NCBI GenBank assembly: GCA_025359565.1
Contig: JANYFY010000009.1
Coordinates: forward strand, 558,001-622,000
DNA from: Gammaproteobacteria bacterium
GTDB lineage: Bacteria; Pseudomonadota; Gammaproteobacteria; Steroidobacterales; Steroidobacteraceae
DNA length: 64,000 nt
Direction: 5' to 3'
The notes beneath the pieces are model-generated. The model ran no database searches. It was not told where the DNA came from and saw nothing but the letters and a program-made list of their open reading frames with translations. Below, piece by piece: positions 16,398-25,586 of the stretch. The position numbers were made by a program, and so were the translations under genes. The number at the start of each line of letters is the position of its first letter. The stretch's first letter is position 1.

Positions 16398-17930
16398 GTG
16401 GCCGATTATGCGCCTCTTAGCCGCAGCAAGCTCGTATGGCTGACGGTGGCAATATCCACTGCGGCCTTTATGGAAATATTGGACATGACGATCGTCAATG
16501 TCTCGGTGCCCCATATTGCGGGTAGCATGGGGGTGAGTACCTCTGAGGGCACTTGGACCATTAGTTCGTATATGTTGACCGCAGCTATCATGCAACCGTT
16601 GTCTGGTTGGATAGGGCGACGATACGGAGAAGTACGGACTTTGTTGACTTCGGTTGTGTTGTTCATGGTGTTCTCGGCGGTGTGTGGTCTTGCAACTAGC
16701 TTACCCATGCTGGTTGCTGCGCGCTTGATGCAGGGCTTAGTCTCCGGACCCATGATGTCGGTAGCGCAAGCTATTTTGCTTCGAAATTATCCGGTTGAAA
16801 AACGCGGTGTAGCGATTGCGACTATGGGAATGGTAATGGTGGTTGCGCCCATTTTTGGCCCGATATTAGGTGGATGGATTACTGACAACTTTTCCTGGCC
16901 CTGGTTATTTTATTTAAACCTACCTATTGGGGCTGCGGTAGTGTTTATTTGTTGGACGTTACTCCACAGGCGCGAGTCTGCTTTGGTTAAGCAGCCGATT
17001 GACGGGGTAGGTTTGGGGTTACTAACACTCGGTGTGGGGAGCTTGCAGTACTTGCTGGACAACGGCAACGATAAGGATTGGTTTAGTTCCTCCATTATCA
17101 CAGCGGCAGCGGTTATCGCCGCTCTAAGTCTGACGCTATTAATCGCTTGGGAGCTCGGCGAGGCGCATCCGGTAATTGATTTACAATTATTTCGGCGCTT
17201 AAACTTTCGGGTGGGCGTGTTTGTAATTGCGGTAGGTTATTTTGCCATGATGGGAATCAATATCATTTTCCCGTTATGGCTGCAAACAAATGTCAACTAC
17301 ACCGCCACTTGGGCGGGGCTTGCGGTGGCGCCGGTAGGAATATTTGCAATGCTTGCGGCGCCCATCGTGGGGCGCAATATGAATCGAATGAACATTCGTT
17401 TAGCGATTAGTTTTGCATTTGCTGTTTTTGGTATCAGTGTGTTTTGGGTCGCCTCGTTGAACGAACACGCTACCTTTAGTCAATTCGCATTGCCTCGTTT
17501 ATGGCAAGGCTTAGGCATTGCATTTTTTTTCCTACCGCTCAATCAAGTGGTTTTCTCCAATGCGTCACCGAATGAGTTAGCGTCTATTGCCGGGTTGAGC
17601 AATTTTTTGCGCACGATGTCTGGTAGTTTTGCGACCGCGATTACTGTATGGATTTGGATTCGTCGCACTGATTATCACCATGTGGTCCTAACCGAGCATG
17701 TTAGAAATTCCGCTGCCGGATTAGCGCCTTATCAAGCGCAACTCAATGCTCAGGGCGTCTCGGGGGCCAATGCATTTCAATATATTGAGCGTGTGCTTAC
17801 GCAGCAATCGCTTACTTTGGGAATGAACGATGTATTTTATATATTGGGCGCGATTTTTTTTCTCATCATTCCTTTTATCTGGTTGGCAAAACCGCCGTTT
17901 GGTGGAAGTAGGGCGGAAGCTAGCCACTAG
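16398..17930 (+). CDS. DHA2-family MFS drug efflux transporter (EmrB-like)
   Basis: A 510-residue, 14-helix proton antiporter. The EmrB/QacA signatures are LDMTIVNVSVPHI in helix 1, the GRRYGEVR loop between helices 2 and 3, and motif C (MVVAPIFGPILGGWI) in helix 5. The start is GTG, 4 bp after the adaptor gene. It is predicted to export hydrophobic drugs, uncouplers or acids through the adaptor and lipoprotein encoded upstream; the substrate is not readable. Confidence 0.94.
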   Translation: MADYAPLSRSKLVWLTVAISTAAFMEILDMTIVNVSVPHIAGSMGVSTSEGTWTISSYMLTAAIMQPLSGWIGRRYGEVRTLLTSVVLFMVFSAVCGLATSLPMLVAARLMQGLVSGPMMSVAQAILLRNYPVEKRGVAIATMGMVMVVAPIFGPILGGWITDNFSWPWLFYLNLPIGAAVVFICWTLLHRRESALVKQPIDGVGLGLLTLGVGSLQYLLDNGNDKDWFSSSIITAAAVIAALSLTLLIAWELGEAHPVIDLQLFRRLNFRVGVFVIAVGYFAMMGINIIFPLWLQTNVNYTATWAGLAVAPVGIFAMLAAPIVGRNMNRMNIRLAISFAFAVFGISVFWVASLNEHATFSQFALPRLWQGLGIAFFFLPLNQVVFSNASPNELASIAGLSNFLRTMSGSFATAITVWIWIRRTDYHHVVLTEHVRNSAAGLAPYQAQLNAQGVSGANAFQYIERVLTQQSLTLGMNDVFYILGAIFFLIIPFIWLAKPPFGGSRAEASH

Positions 17931-17938
17931 TGAGATCA

Positions 17939-19000
17939 CTAATAGGTCGCTTGAATCACTCGTCCCGCCGCGAATGCGTGCAACTCCGCGGTGATCGCCA
18001 GCGCAATTCCCTCAGGCGTTACCGCACCAATATCGAAGCCAACAGGTCCGCGCAGTCGGCCTTGCAACCGCGCAGCGCACGCTCCGATGTCAGCGAGTAG
18101 GCGCTCGCGGCGGGGTAGAGGACCTAATAAGCCGATATAGGGAATGCCGCTCGTTGCAAGTCCGCGAAGATAGGCCGCGTCATTTGACAGGTGATGGCTC
18201 ATGACGACGGCAGCAAAAAAGCGCCCTAAATCCACATACTCACGGAGCGTTGCACCTTCCACGCATATCACCTGTGCACCGGGGAAATGCATGGGGTCGG
18301 CGTAAGCCTGTCGATGATCGACTACCGTTACTTCGAAGCGTAACGCGCGCAGTCCTGCGACCAGTGGCTGTGCGTCAGCTCCTGCGCCGCATACGAGCAC
18401 ATGGGGGGTAGGTGCGATAAGCTGAATCAACGCCTCGTGTGCCTCACCCAATTCCTGCCAGCATAGCGAATGTCCTGCGGCGCCCTGTATCGCTGCGGCG
18501 CAAGCGAGTGCGAGGGGTTTAACTAGCGGATATTCAGGCGATGCGGGCCAAACATGGGTGCCAAGTGCCCCCGGAGAGCCTTTGTGCACGCTTGCAAGTG
18601 CTGCCGGCTGGCCCGCTCGTGCCCGCTGTCCTGCGGTGTGTAGAGCACTTGCCGCGCGGCCACTTTGATGTCCCGGTTCGAGTAGGACGCGCATCGCGCC
18701 TTCGCAGCCTGCACCTAGGCCGAACAGTAGGTCATCTTCCCCGCGCATGTCATACGCAACAGTACGACAGATTTCCGTCGATAACACTTGATTCGCATGT
18801 TCGCGTAAATCGCCTTCTAAACACCCGCCGCTCAGTAACCCGGTAAATCGCCCGTCTGGCTCAATGAGCATACGCGCGCCCGCTTTACGATAAGTCGAAC
18901 CCGCTGTTGCGACAACGGTGGCGATGACCGCAGGACCCCGCACGGCTGCCATTCGTTCGAGCAGGAGCTCTAAACTGGTATCCAGCCGCAACGGGTCCAT
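17939..19000 (-). CDS. xdhC: XdhC/CoxI family protein
   Basis: A 353-residue protein with the N-terminal XdhC_CoxI domain (VIATVVATAGSTYRKAGARM, then GLLSGGCLEGDL) and the C-terminal Rossmann domain (HVLVCGAGADA, VVDHR, YIGLLG). XdhC binds molybdenum cofactor and delivers its sulfurated form to xanthine dehydrogenase; related CoxI/CoxF proteins serve other molybdoenzymes. No xanthine dehydrogenase genes are in the window. The ATG at 19000 avoids overlapping the upstream PuuD-like gene; an in-frame ATG at 19063 is possible. Confidence 0.82.
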   Translation of the reverse strand: MDPLRLDTSLELLLERMAAVRGPAVIATVVATAGSTYRKAGARMLIEPDGRFTGLLSGGCLEGDLREHANQVLSTEICRTVAYDMRGEDDLLFGLGAGCEGAMRVLLEPGHQSGRAASALHTAGQRARAGQPAALASVHKGSPGALGTHVWPASPEYPLVKPLALACAAAIQGAAGHSLCWQELGEAHEALIQLIAPTPHVLVCGAGADAQPLVAGLRALRFEVTVVDHRQAYADPMHFPGAQVICVEGATLREYVDLGRFFAAVVMSHHLSNDAAYLRGLATSGIPYIGLLGPLPRRERLLADIGACAARLQGRLRGPVGFDIGAVTPEGIALAITAELHAFAAGRVIQATY

Positions 19001-19026
19001 GCGATCGTCGTCTGCTGCGGTCGCCT

Positions 19027-19635
19027 TTAGAAGGGTAAACCGTGCGATTGTCCGCCCATGCACATCAGCATCGGAATTGACAAAATAAAATTGATTCGCG
19101 AGGCCCGAGCGGCAATCTTACGAGCCGCTGCTTTCTCATCGTCAGTTGCGGCCACGATACCCAGAATTTTCTTTTGGTTTGGCCAAATAAACACCCATAC
19201 ATTTATTAACATGATGGTGCCAAGCCAAGCACCAACGCCAATAACACGGTACGAAGGCTCGAGCATGAGCGCTTTGAATAGTCCACCGGCGTCACCGTAA
19301 CCTATCGACAGATAACCCGCTCCAGTGACCCAGGTCGCGACTGCGGCCCAGCGAAACCATAGTAACGCACGTGGCGCGATGTACTTCGAGATGCCAGCTC
19401 CACCAGGGCCACCCTTGTCGGCCGCGGCAATTGCGAGGGCGGGCGTTTGGACTACGTTAAAGTAATACAAAAGCCCAATCCACATTACGCCACTTACGAT
19501 ATGAAGCCATCGATCGACTTGCGGGACATGGAAACCGATGCTCGCTCCGCCCCAAGCGCTGAGCGAGACACCAACGACTATCGCGAGTACAAATGCGCTA
19601 ATAATTGCGCCTTTAACGGTATTAAGCGGATGCAT
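19027..19635 (-). CDS. PuuD-like membrane protein (urate oxidase N-terminal family)
   Basis: The 202-residue integral membrane protein has several hydrophobic segments and the family motif WLHIVSGVMWIGLLYYFN with NVVQTPALA. This is the membrane domain of PuuD, a urate hydroxylase, but the C-terminal cytochrome c domain of full-length PuuD is absent. Short homologues like this are common and their activity is unproven. It is 26 bp upstream of xdhC on the same strand, which hints at purine or molybdoenzyme metabolism. Confidence 0.7.
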   Translation of the reverse strand: MHPLNTVKGAIISAFVLAIVVGVSLSAWGGASIGFHVPQVDRWLHIVSGVMWIGLLYYFNVVQTPALAIAAADKGGPGGAGISKYIAPRALLWFRWAAVATWVTGAGYLSIGYGDAGGLFKALMLEPSYRVIGVGAWLGTIMLINVWVFIWPNQKKILGIVAATDDEKAAARKIAARASRINFILSIPMLMCMGGQSHGLPF

Positions 19636-19780
19636 GATTGAGTCCTCTGTGATTAAATAAAAATATAAGACGCTAGCCTAAAACTACAATAGCGTTCTAA
19701 CGGAACATCCATGGCCCATATTATAGCGGTTTAGCGCTGCTGTAGATTGGTCATTCGAACGAGGAGTACTTAAGGACCTT

Positions 19781-21166
19781 ATGTTGAAGCCGATTTTGCC
19801 GCGTGCCCTAATCTACGGATTTGTTCTGCTGCTGAGCGCCTCAGTCGTCGCGAAGCCATTGACGGCAGAGCAGAAATTTAGCATCGATTCAGCCGTTGCA
19901 AGAATACTGAAAAACAGCGAAGTTCCATCCGCTTCAATCGCGATTGTCACAGATAGCAAAATCGACTACGTGCGAGCCTACGGAAATCAACGCCTCAACG
20001 GCACTATCGCAACAACTTCTGCGCGCTATCCGATTGCATCAATCAGCAAGCAGTTTACCGCTGCCGCGATTCTGCTTCTGGTGGAGGCGGGGAAAATGTC
20101 ACTCGATGATAAAGTCGCCAAATATCTGCCAGCACTGACGGCGGCCGATACCGTGACCATCCGTGAACTATTGGGGCACACGTCTGGCTACCACGATTAT
20201 TGGCCGCAGGACTTTGCTTTTGAAGCAATGACGAAACCGACCACGCCGCAGTCGATCCTTGATCATTGGGCTAAAGTGCCCCTCGACTATATGCCGGGTT
20301 CAAAGTGGCAATACTCAAATACTGGGTATACCGTGGCTGGACTGATCGTTGAGTTGGTTGCGAATGAATCGCTTCAGAATTTCGAGCAACGACGCTTGTT
20401 CCGTCCGTTAGGCATGGATGTGGTGCTCGCTTCCGGAGGACTGTCGCGTGAAGATGCACGAGGGACTTCACGTTATGCATTGGGTCCCGTGCGACCCGCG
20501 CCGGGTGAGGGGACCGGGTGGGCGTTCGCCGCGGGGGATTTGGCAATGACGCCCACCGAACTTGCCAAGTGGAACATCGCGCGAATTACCCGAACGGTCT
20601 TAAAATCAGAGAGTTGGCAGTTTCAGGAAACTAATGTGGCGCCGATTGCAGCGGGTCTTAGGTACGGTCTTGGCGTAGACATCGATGCAGTGGGGACTCA
20701 TCAACGCGTCTGGCACAACGGTGCCTGGAGCGCATACCTCTCTAGTAATCGTGTCTACCCAACGGATCACGCCGCGATCACGGTCTTTATCAATGCAGGT
20801 TTTTCTAACAGTCAGGACGCAATTGCGGATGCAATCGAGGCCGTGCTTTTCAACCCTGTTGATGAAACGGGGGAAGCCCGGTTGATGTTCGAGAAATTGC
20901 GCGCAGGCCAAATCGACAGGTCGAAATTTACCGAAAATGGCAATTTTTATTTTAATGGAGCGGCCCTGGCGGATTATCACTCAAGTCTTAGTGTCTTAGG
21001 GGAACTCAAGAGCATGGTGCGCTATAAGCCGACCGGACTTCGTGGCGGTCTTACGGTGGAGCGCTACATCCTTGCGTTCGCGGATCGCAAGCTGCAGTGC
21101 GTGGTCCGCGCCGATCCGTCCACGGGTCGAATTGAGCAATTTGCTCTTTATCCGTTTACTGATTGA
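19781..21166 (+). CDS. Serine hydrolase of the beta-lactamase/AmpC-like family
   Basis: The 461-residue exported protein has a signal peptide (to about residue 24) and the serine beta-lactamase/DD-peptidase triad: SISK with Ser87 and Lys90, a YSN motif (WQYSNTGY), and HNG near residue 312 in place of KTG. This pattern fits class C-like esterases and peptidases that are usually not true beta-lactamases. An AAGGA ribosome site precedes the ATG. A TonB-dependent receptor gene follows after 86 bp on the same strand, so the two may be co-expressed. Confidence 0.85.
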   Translation: MLKPILPRALIYGFVLLLSASVVAKPLTAEQKFSIDSAVARILKNSEVPSASIAIVTDSKIDYVRAYGNQRLNGTIATTSARYPIASISKQFTAAAILLLVEAGKMSLDDKVAKYLPALTAADTVTIRELLGHTSGYHDYWPQDFAFEAMTKPTTPQSILDHWAKVPLDYMPGSKWQYSNTGYTVAGLIVELVANESLQNFEQRRLFRPLGMDVVLASGGLSREDARGTSRYALGPVRPAPGEGTGWAFAAGDLAMTPTELAKWNIARITRTVLKSESWQFQETNVAPIAAGLRYGLGVDIDAVGTHQRVWHNGAWSAYLSSNRVYPTDHAAITVFINAGFSNSQDAIADAIEAVLFNPVDETGEARLMFEKLRAGQIDRSKFTENGNFYFNGAALADYHSSLSVLGELKSMVRYKPTGLRGGLTVERYILAFADRKLQCVVRADPSTGRIEQFALYPFTD

Positions 21167-21252
21167 TCGCCTCAGGACGATAGATCGTCACTGCATCCAA
21201 AGGCCTCCGACGCTCGTATACCGTAACAATAGACATTGCGGATAGATAAATT

Positions 21253-23298
21253 ATGGCCTTTCGCAGATTCGGAGCCCTGGTGGCTATTATGTTTAATTTC
21301 AGTGTTTGGGCCGGCGGCAAGCAGATACTTGAGGAAATCATTGTAACGGCCCAACATGTATCCGAGGTAGACGTTGCTGACTCCGCGAATGTCGGTACCG
21401 TGACCCATGAGCAATTAGAAGCACGAACCGTCTATCGTCCCGGAGAGCTGCTTGAGGCGACACCCGGCCTGATCGTCAGTCAGCACAGCGGTGAGGGAAA
21501 AGCTAATCAGTATTATTTGCGCGGATTTAATCTCGATCATGGCACTGATTTACGAACCACCGTCGATGGAATGTTGGTGAACGAACGAAGTCACTCGCAT
21601 GGTCAGGGGTGGACCGACCTAAATTTTCTTATCCCCGAGCTTGCAACGGGACTTGAATACAAAAAAGGCCCTTACTACGCTTCTGAGGGCGATTTTGCAT
21701 CAGCCGGTACCGTCAGTGTGAATTATGCCAATGTGCTTAGCACGGGTATCGGCAGCATCGGCGTGGGTCAGAATCAATTCAAGCGCATGCTGCTCGCCGA
21801 TTCGCCTGAGGTTAAAGGCGGCCATCTTTTATACGCGCTGGAATTTGAACATAACGACGGTCCCTTCGTACATCCCGATGACTATCGTAAGATTAACGGA
21901 GTATTACGGCTGTCGCGTGGTGATGTAGCCGATGGCTTTAACGTTACCGCCATGGGTTACACAGCCAAATGGAATTCGAGTGATCAGGTCGCACAGCGCG
22001 CAATTGATTCGAGGTTGATCTCTTCGCGTTTTGATGCCATCGACCCCACTGACGGTGGTGAATCACACCGATACAGTCTTTCCGGGGCTTGGCACCTTGC
22101 TACCGACGCAGGTCTGGCAAAAATAGACGCTTACATCATCGACTATCAACTTAACTTGTTTTCTAATTTCACGTATTTTTTGGATAATCCGGTCAACGGA
22201 GATCAATTCAATCAACCCGACCGCCGAGTGACGACTGCGTTGAACGCAAGCTATACGCGCAGAGCGCCTGTTGCCGGTCTAGAATCTGCTACGACGGTCG
22301 GCCTACAGATTCAGAACGATAATATTCACAATGGGCTGTACAGTACAGAGGCGCGACAAAGGCTCTCGACTACTCGCGAGGATCACATCATCGAGACCAG
22401 CGCCGGTGTCTATTTGGAGAACACTACGCATTGGCTCGAAAGATTTCGCAGCGTGATTGGGATTCGCGAGGATTTCTATCGATTCAATGTGGCCAGCAAC
22501 TACGATCTCAACTCGGGGCATTCATCCGGCCAGCTTGTAAGCCCCAAGCTCAGCTTAATTTTCGGACCTTGGGCGAAAACCGATTATTACGTTAATTTCG
22601 GGAAAGGTTTTCACAGCAACGACGCTCGCGGAACGACGATCACCATCGACCCGAAAAGCGGCGCGCCCGCCGCTCGAGTTACCCCGTTAGTCGGTTCGAA
22701 AGGCGTAGAAGGCGGTGTGCGCATGGCGATCGTTGCGGACTTACAAACCTCTTTGAGCGTATATAGGCTGGATTTTGATTCTGAACTTATCTTTCAAGGT
22801 GATGCGGGTAGCACGTCCGCCGGAAGACCGAGCCGCCGAACAGGCTTTGAGCTCGCCAATTACTACAAGCTCAACGACTGGCTGACGATAGACGCCGATC
22901 TCGCTTACGCCCGGGCGCGCTTTCGTGACTATGACCCGGGGGGCGAACGCATCCCGGGTGCAGTCGAAGGCGTAGCCTCGGTTGCCCTAGCTATTGATCA
23001 CGTGGGACCTTTCTATGGGGCGATAGGGTATCGTTATTTTGGTCCCCGACCGCTCATTGAGAACAATAGCGTACGCTCCCAAAGCACTGCGACCATCAAC
23101 GCGCACATCGGCTACAAAATTACCCCACGTAATCGTGTTGAGGGGGACGTCTTTAACTTGGCGAACCGCCAGGCGTCTGCAATTGATTATTTTTACACCT
23201 CGCGTTTGCCGGGTGAACCTACGGCAGGAGTGAACGATATACATTTTCACCCCATTGAATCTCGGTCAATTCGCGTCAATTTCATCGCAAACTTTTAA
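21253..23298 (+). CDS. TonB-dependent outer-membrane receptor
   Basis: A 681-residue beta-barrel receptor with a signal peptide, a TonB box (EEIIVTA near residue 27), a plug domain (GELLEATPGLIVSQHSG, YYLRGFNLDHGT) and a C-terminal aromatic residue (Phe) after a final amphipathic strand. It imports an unidentified ligand with energy from TonB-ExbB-ExbD. No siderophore genes are nearby. The neighbours are the serine hydrolase upstream and the convergent choline-sulfatase gene. Confidence 0.92.
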   Translation: MAFRRFGALVAIMFNFSVWAGGKQILEEIIVTAQHVSEVDVADSANVGTVTHEQLEARTVYRPGELLEATPGLIVSQHSGEGKANQYYLRGFNLDHGTDLRTTVDGMLVNERSHSHGQGWTDLNFLIPELATGLEYKKGPYYASEGDFASAGTVSVNYANVLSTGIGSIGVGQNQFKRMLLADSPEVKGGHLLYALEFEHNDGPFVHPDDYRKINGVLRLSRGDVADGFNVTAMGYTAKWNSSDQVAQRAIDSRLISSRFDAIDPTDGGESHRYSLSGAWHLATDAGLAKIDAYIIDYQLNLFSNFTYFLDNPVNGDQFNQPDRRVTTALNASYTRRAPVAGLESATTVGLQIQNDNIHNGLYSTEARQRLSTTREDHIIETSAGVYLENTTHWLERFRSVIGIREDFYRFNVASNYDLNSGHSSGQLVSPKLSLIFGPWAKTDYYVNFGKGFHSNDARGTTITIDPKSGAPAARVTPLVGSKGVEGGVRMAIVADLQTSLSVYRLDFDSELIFQGDAGSTSAGRPSRRTGFELANYYKLNDWLTIDADLAYARARFRDYDPGGERIPGAVEGVASVALAIDHVGPFYGAIGYRYFGPRPLIENNSVRSQSTATINAHIGYKITPRNRVEGDVFNLANRQASAIDYFYTSRLPGEPTAGVNDIHFHPIESRSIRVNFIANF

Positions 23299-23392
23299 GA
23301 GTCGCACATCATTGTTTTTTGGCGTATTCACGCACGTGCTCACGGGTGTCGCGATTGCATTGAATCGCGTCCGATCGCCGATTCATCAGGAT

Positions 23393-24925
23393 TTACGTAT
23401 CGACCGTACGTACGAGGGGAAATCTTGCCATTGCTTCGAAATCGCCCAATTCTTGGTCGTTACGAACATAGAGACGACTCGCATCCCGGAATGGTTGAAA
23501 ATCCCAAGGCGTGTAGCGACCCGTGCGCAGTGAATCGTTTACTAATTGACGTCGCTGCTGGCTTGCAACCACGGCTGCGCCGAGTGCGGGCATATCCCAG
23601 CGTTTACTGATCTCCACCAGGAATTCTTCCGTCCGACCCTGATACGAAGCTGCTTGCGCTAAATTGTGCAATTCGTCTGGATCTTCAAGCAAATCGTAGA
23701 GCTGATCTGGATCTACGGGAGAGTGTATAAATTTGAAGCGCCCGCGTTTAATCATCACTAAGGGTGCGATCGCGCCTTCGGCTAGGTACTCGCCAATGAC
23801 TTCGTCGGCTGACGTCGTCTCACCCTGCAATTGTCGGGCGAGGCTAACTCCATCCAACGACGTCGCGTAGCCAGTTGTTGCGCCCGACAAATCGCACAAG
23901 GTTGGCAAAATATCAACTAGCGACGCTGAACCTGACACCCGGTGTGCGGGGAAGCGCTGCGGTGCATTTACAATCAGCGGTATGCGACATGCTGGTTCGA
24001 AGAAACTCATTTTGTACCACAGACCACGCTCACCCAGCATATCACCGTGATCTGCGAGTAATAATATGACGGTGTCTTTGACGTAGCCAGTGTCGGCAAG
24101 CGCTCCCATCATTGTTCCAATCTGGTCATCGACATAAGACACGGCACCGTAATAGGCCCGTCGTGCTGCACGAGTTTGTACTTGGGTGACGGGTTGTAAA
24201 TCTAATCCGTACACATGCCGCAGCCGTCTAGAATGAGGATCCAATTGATCAACCGGTATCGTTACTCGTGGCATATCAATATCGACGCCGGCATAACGGT
24301 CCCAATAATTTTGTGGCACGACATACGGATCGTGCGGGTGGGTCATCGAAACAACCATGCAGAATGGACGTTTATCCTTGCTGCGAGCCATATCAAATAA
24401 TTTTTGTTTTGCGGTATAGACTACTTCATCGTCAAAATCGATCTGGTTAGTACGAATGCTGGGTCCTGCCTGCCTTACTGATTCCATTGTGTGATACCAA
24501 CTCGGTCGGTGCTCGAAATTGGACCAGTCAGGAGTCCAACCGAAATCAGCCGGATAAATATCGGTAGTGAGGCGATCTTCAAATCCGTGCAGTTGGTCCG
24601 CACCGCAGAAATGCATTTTGCCGCTTAGCACAGTCTGATAGCCCGAGCGACGAAGATAGTGAGCGAAGGTGGGTATTTGTGACGGAAATTCCGCGGCGTT
24701 GTCGTAGCCGCCAATGGCTGATACTTGTCGACCCGATAAAAACGAAAATCGTGAAGGAGCGCACAAGGGACTATTGCAATAAAATGATTCGAATACCACC
24801 CCGGTCGCGGCAAGCTTATCTATATGAGGAGTTTGTGAGATCCGATTCCCATAGGCAGACAAGGCTCGTGCCGTCAATTGATCAGCCATGAGAATTAAAA
24901 AATTAGGACGGTCGGACAAACTCAA
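23393..24925 (-). CDS. betC: Choline-sulfatase BetC
   Basis: The 510-residue cytoplasmic sulfatase hydrolyses choline-O-sulfate to choline and sulfate. The formylglycine site is the CAPSR motif (Cys55). The BetC-specific segments GKMHFCGADQLHGFEDRL, TTDIYPADFGWTPDW and ADHGDMLGERGLWYKM are present, and there is no signal peptide. The start is TTG, with AAAGGA at a proper distance. It is the third gene of a leftward operon after two small unknown genes, with only 7 bp before it, and is divergent from an NCS1 permease gene. Confidence 0.93.
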   Translation of the reverse strand: MSLSDRPNFLILMADQLTARALSAYGNRISQTPHIDKLAATGVVFESFYCNSPLCAPSRFSFLSGRQVSAIGGYDNAAEFPSQIPTFAHYLRRSGYQTVLSGKMHFCGADQLHGFEDRLTTDIYPADFGWTPDWSNFEHRPSWYHTMESVRQAGPSIRTNQIDFDDEVVYTAKQKLFDMARSKDKRPFCMVVSMTHPHDPYVVPQNYWDRYAGVDIDMPRVTIPVDQLDPHSRRLRHVYGLDLQPVTQVQTRAARRAYYGAVSYVDDQIGTMMGALADTGYVKDTVILLLADHGDMLGERGLWYKMSFFEPACRIPLIVNAPQRFPAHRVSGSASLVDILPTLCDLSGATTGYATSLDGVSLARQLQGETTSADEVIGEYLAEGAIAPLVMIKRGRFKFIHSPVDPDQLYDLLEDPDELHNLAQAASYQGRTEEFLVEISKRWDMPALGAAVVASQQRRQLVNDSLRTGRYTPWDFQPFRDASRLYVRNDQELGDFEAMARFPLVRTVDT

Positions 24926-24932
24926 AAATCCT

Positions 24933-25250
24933 TTAACGCGACCCGAGCGCTAGTTCAACGAGGTTCTGGAATGCTTGCGCGTTTGAAACAGGTGTGAGTT
25001 CACAAGCCGCAGCGATAAGCTCCGCCTGGTCAATAGTGACGTCGGCCACTGTGAAGCAGTTGACCACATTCCCGTCGCTACTAACGAAAAGGGCTATTTG
25101 CGGGTCATCGTCGTACGCCCTGGTCGAGATGGGTTTTTTATTTTCAAGTATTTTTCCCAATTGGGCGCCATTCGGAATAGCTGACAGAAACGCTGCCATA
25201 TCATTTTGATTGGCTAGGTTAGCCGAGGCGAAGGTAACGATTTTACTCAA
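24933..25250 (-). CDS. Small hypothetical protein in the betC operon
   Basis: I do not recognise this 105-residue protein. It is acidic and soluble, with no signal peptide or membrane segment; DDDPQIALFVSSDGNVVNCF and ADVTIDQAELIAAACELT suggest a small alpha/beta fold. The TTG start has AGGA upstream and lies 9 bp after the 72-residue gene; betC follows 7 bp later. The tight spacing makes a shared function with choline sulfate metabolism likely but unproven. Confidence 0.65.
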   Translation of the reverse strand: MSKIVTFASANLANQNDMAAFLSAIPNGAQLGKILENKKPISTRAYDDDPQIALFVSSDGNVVNCFTVADVTIDQAELIAAACELTPVSNAQAFQNLVELALGSR

Positions 25251-25259
25251 ATCGTTGTC

Positions 25260-25478
25260 CTATTGACGTTTGCTGCGTGTCCAATTGACCACTGCGATTT
25301 TTCCAGCGCCGGTAATTACGTGTTGACCCGGGTCGCGCGGTGAGGGTGCCATATAACCGCGCCGTCCGAATTTCGCGGATTGCTCGGCGGATAGATAGGC
25401 GCGTAATCCACGTTTGGCTCGGTCCGCCGCTTTTGATAATACCTCCCAGTCATCATTGGATAAGAAATCGTCTTCCAT
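25260..25478 (-). CDS. Small hypothetical protein, first gene of the betC operon
   Basis: An unrecognised 72-residue protein with an acidic N-terminus (MEDDFLSNDDWE) and a basic C-terminus. It starts with ATG at 25478, 108 bp from the divergent NCS1 permease, so a shared promoter region is expected. It is followed closely by the 105-residue gene and betC. Possible roles include regulation or assembly, but nothing in the sequence decides this. Confidence 0.62.
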   Translation of the reverse strand: MEDDFLSNDDWEVLSKAADRAKRGLRAYLSAEQSAKFGRRGYMAPSPRDPGQHVITGAGKIAVVNWTRSKRQ

Positions 25479-25586
25479 TAAGACTCCTCATTGCGATATT
25501 GTTCTCCGCAGTGTACTCCGGTGTTAGTATTTTCGGCACCCCCGTAATCGCGGTGCTTTCTTACGCAAAACAGGCCGTCTCAACAA

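Noticed and set aside
19781-21166. True class C beta-lactamase giving drug resistance
   Set aside because: The protein is longer than AmpC, has HNG instead of KTG, and lacks an ampR neighbour; it fits the wider esterase/peptidase family better.
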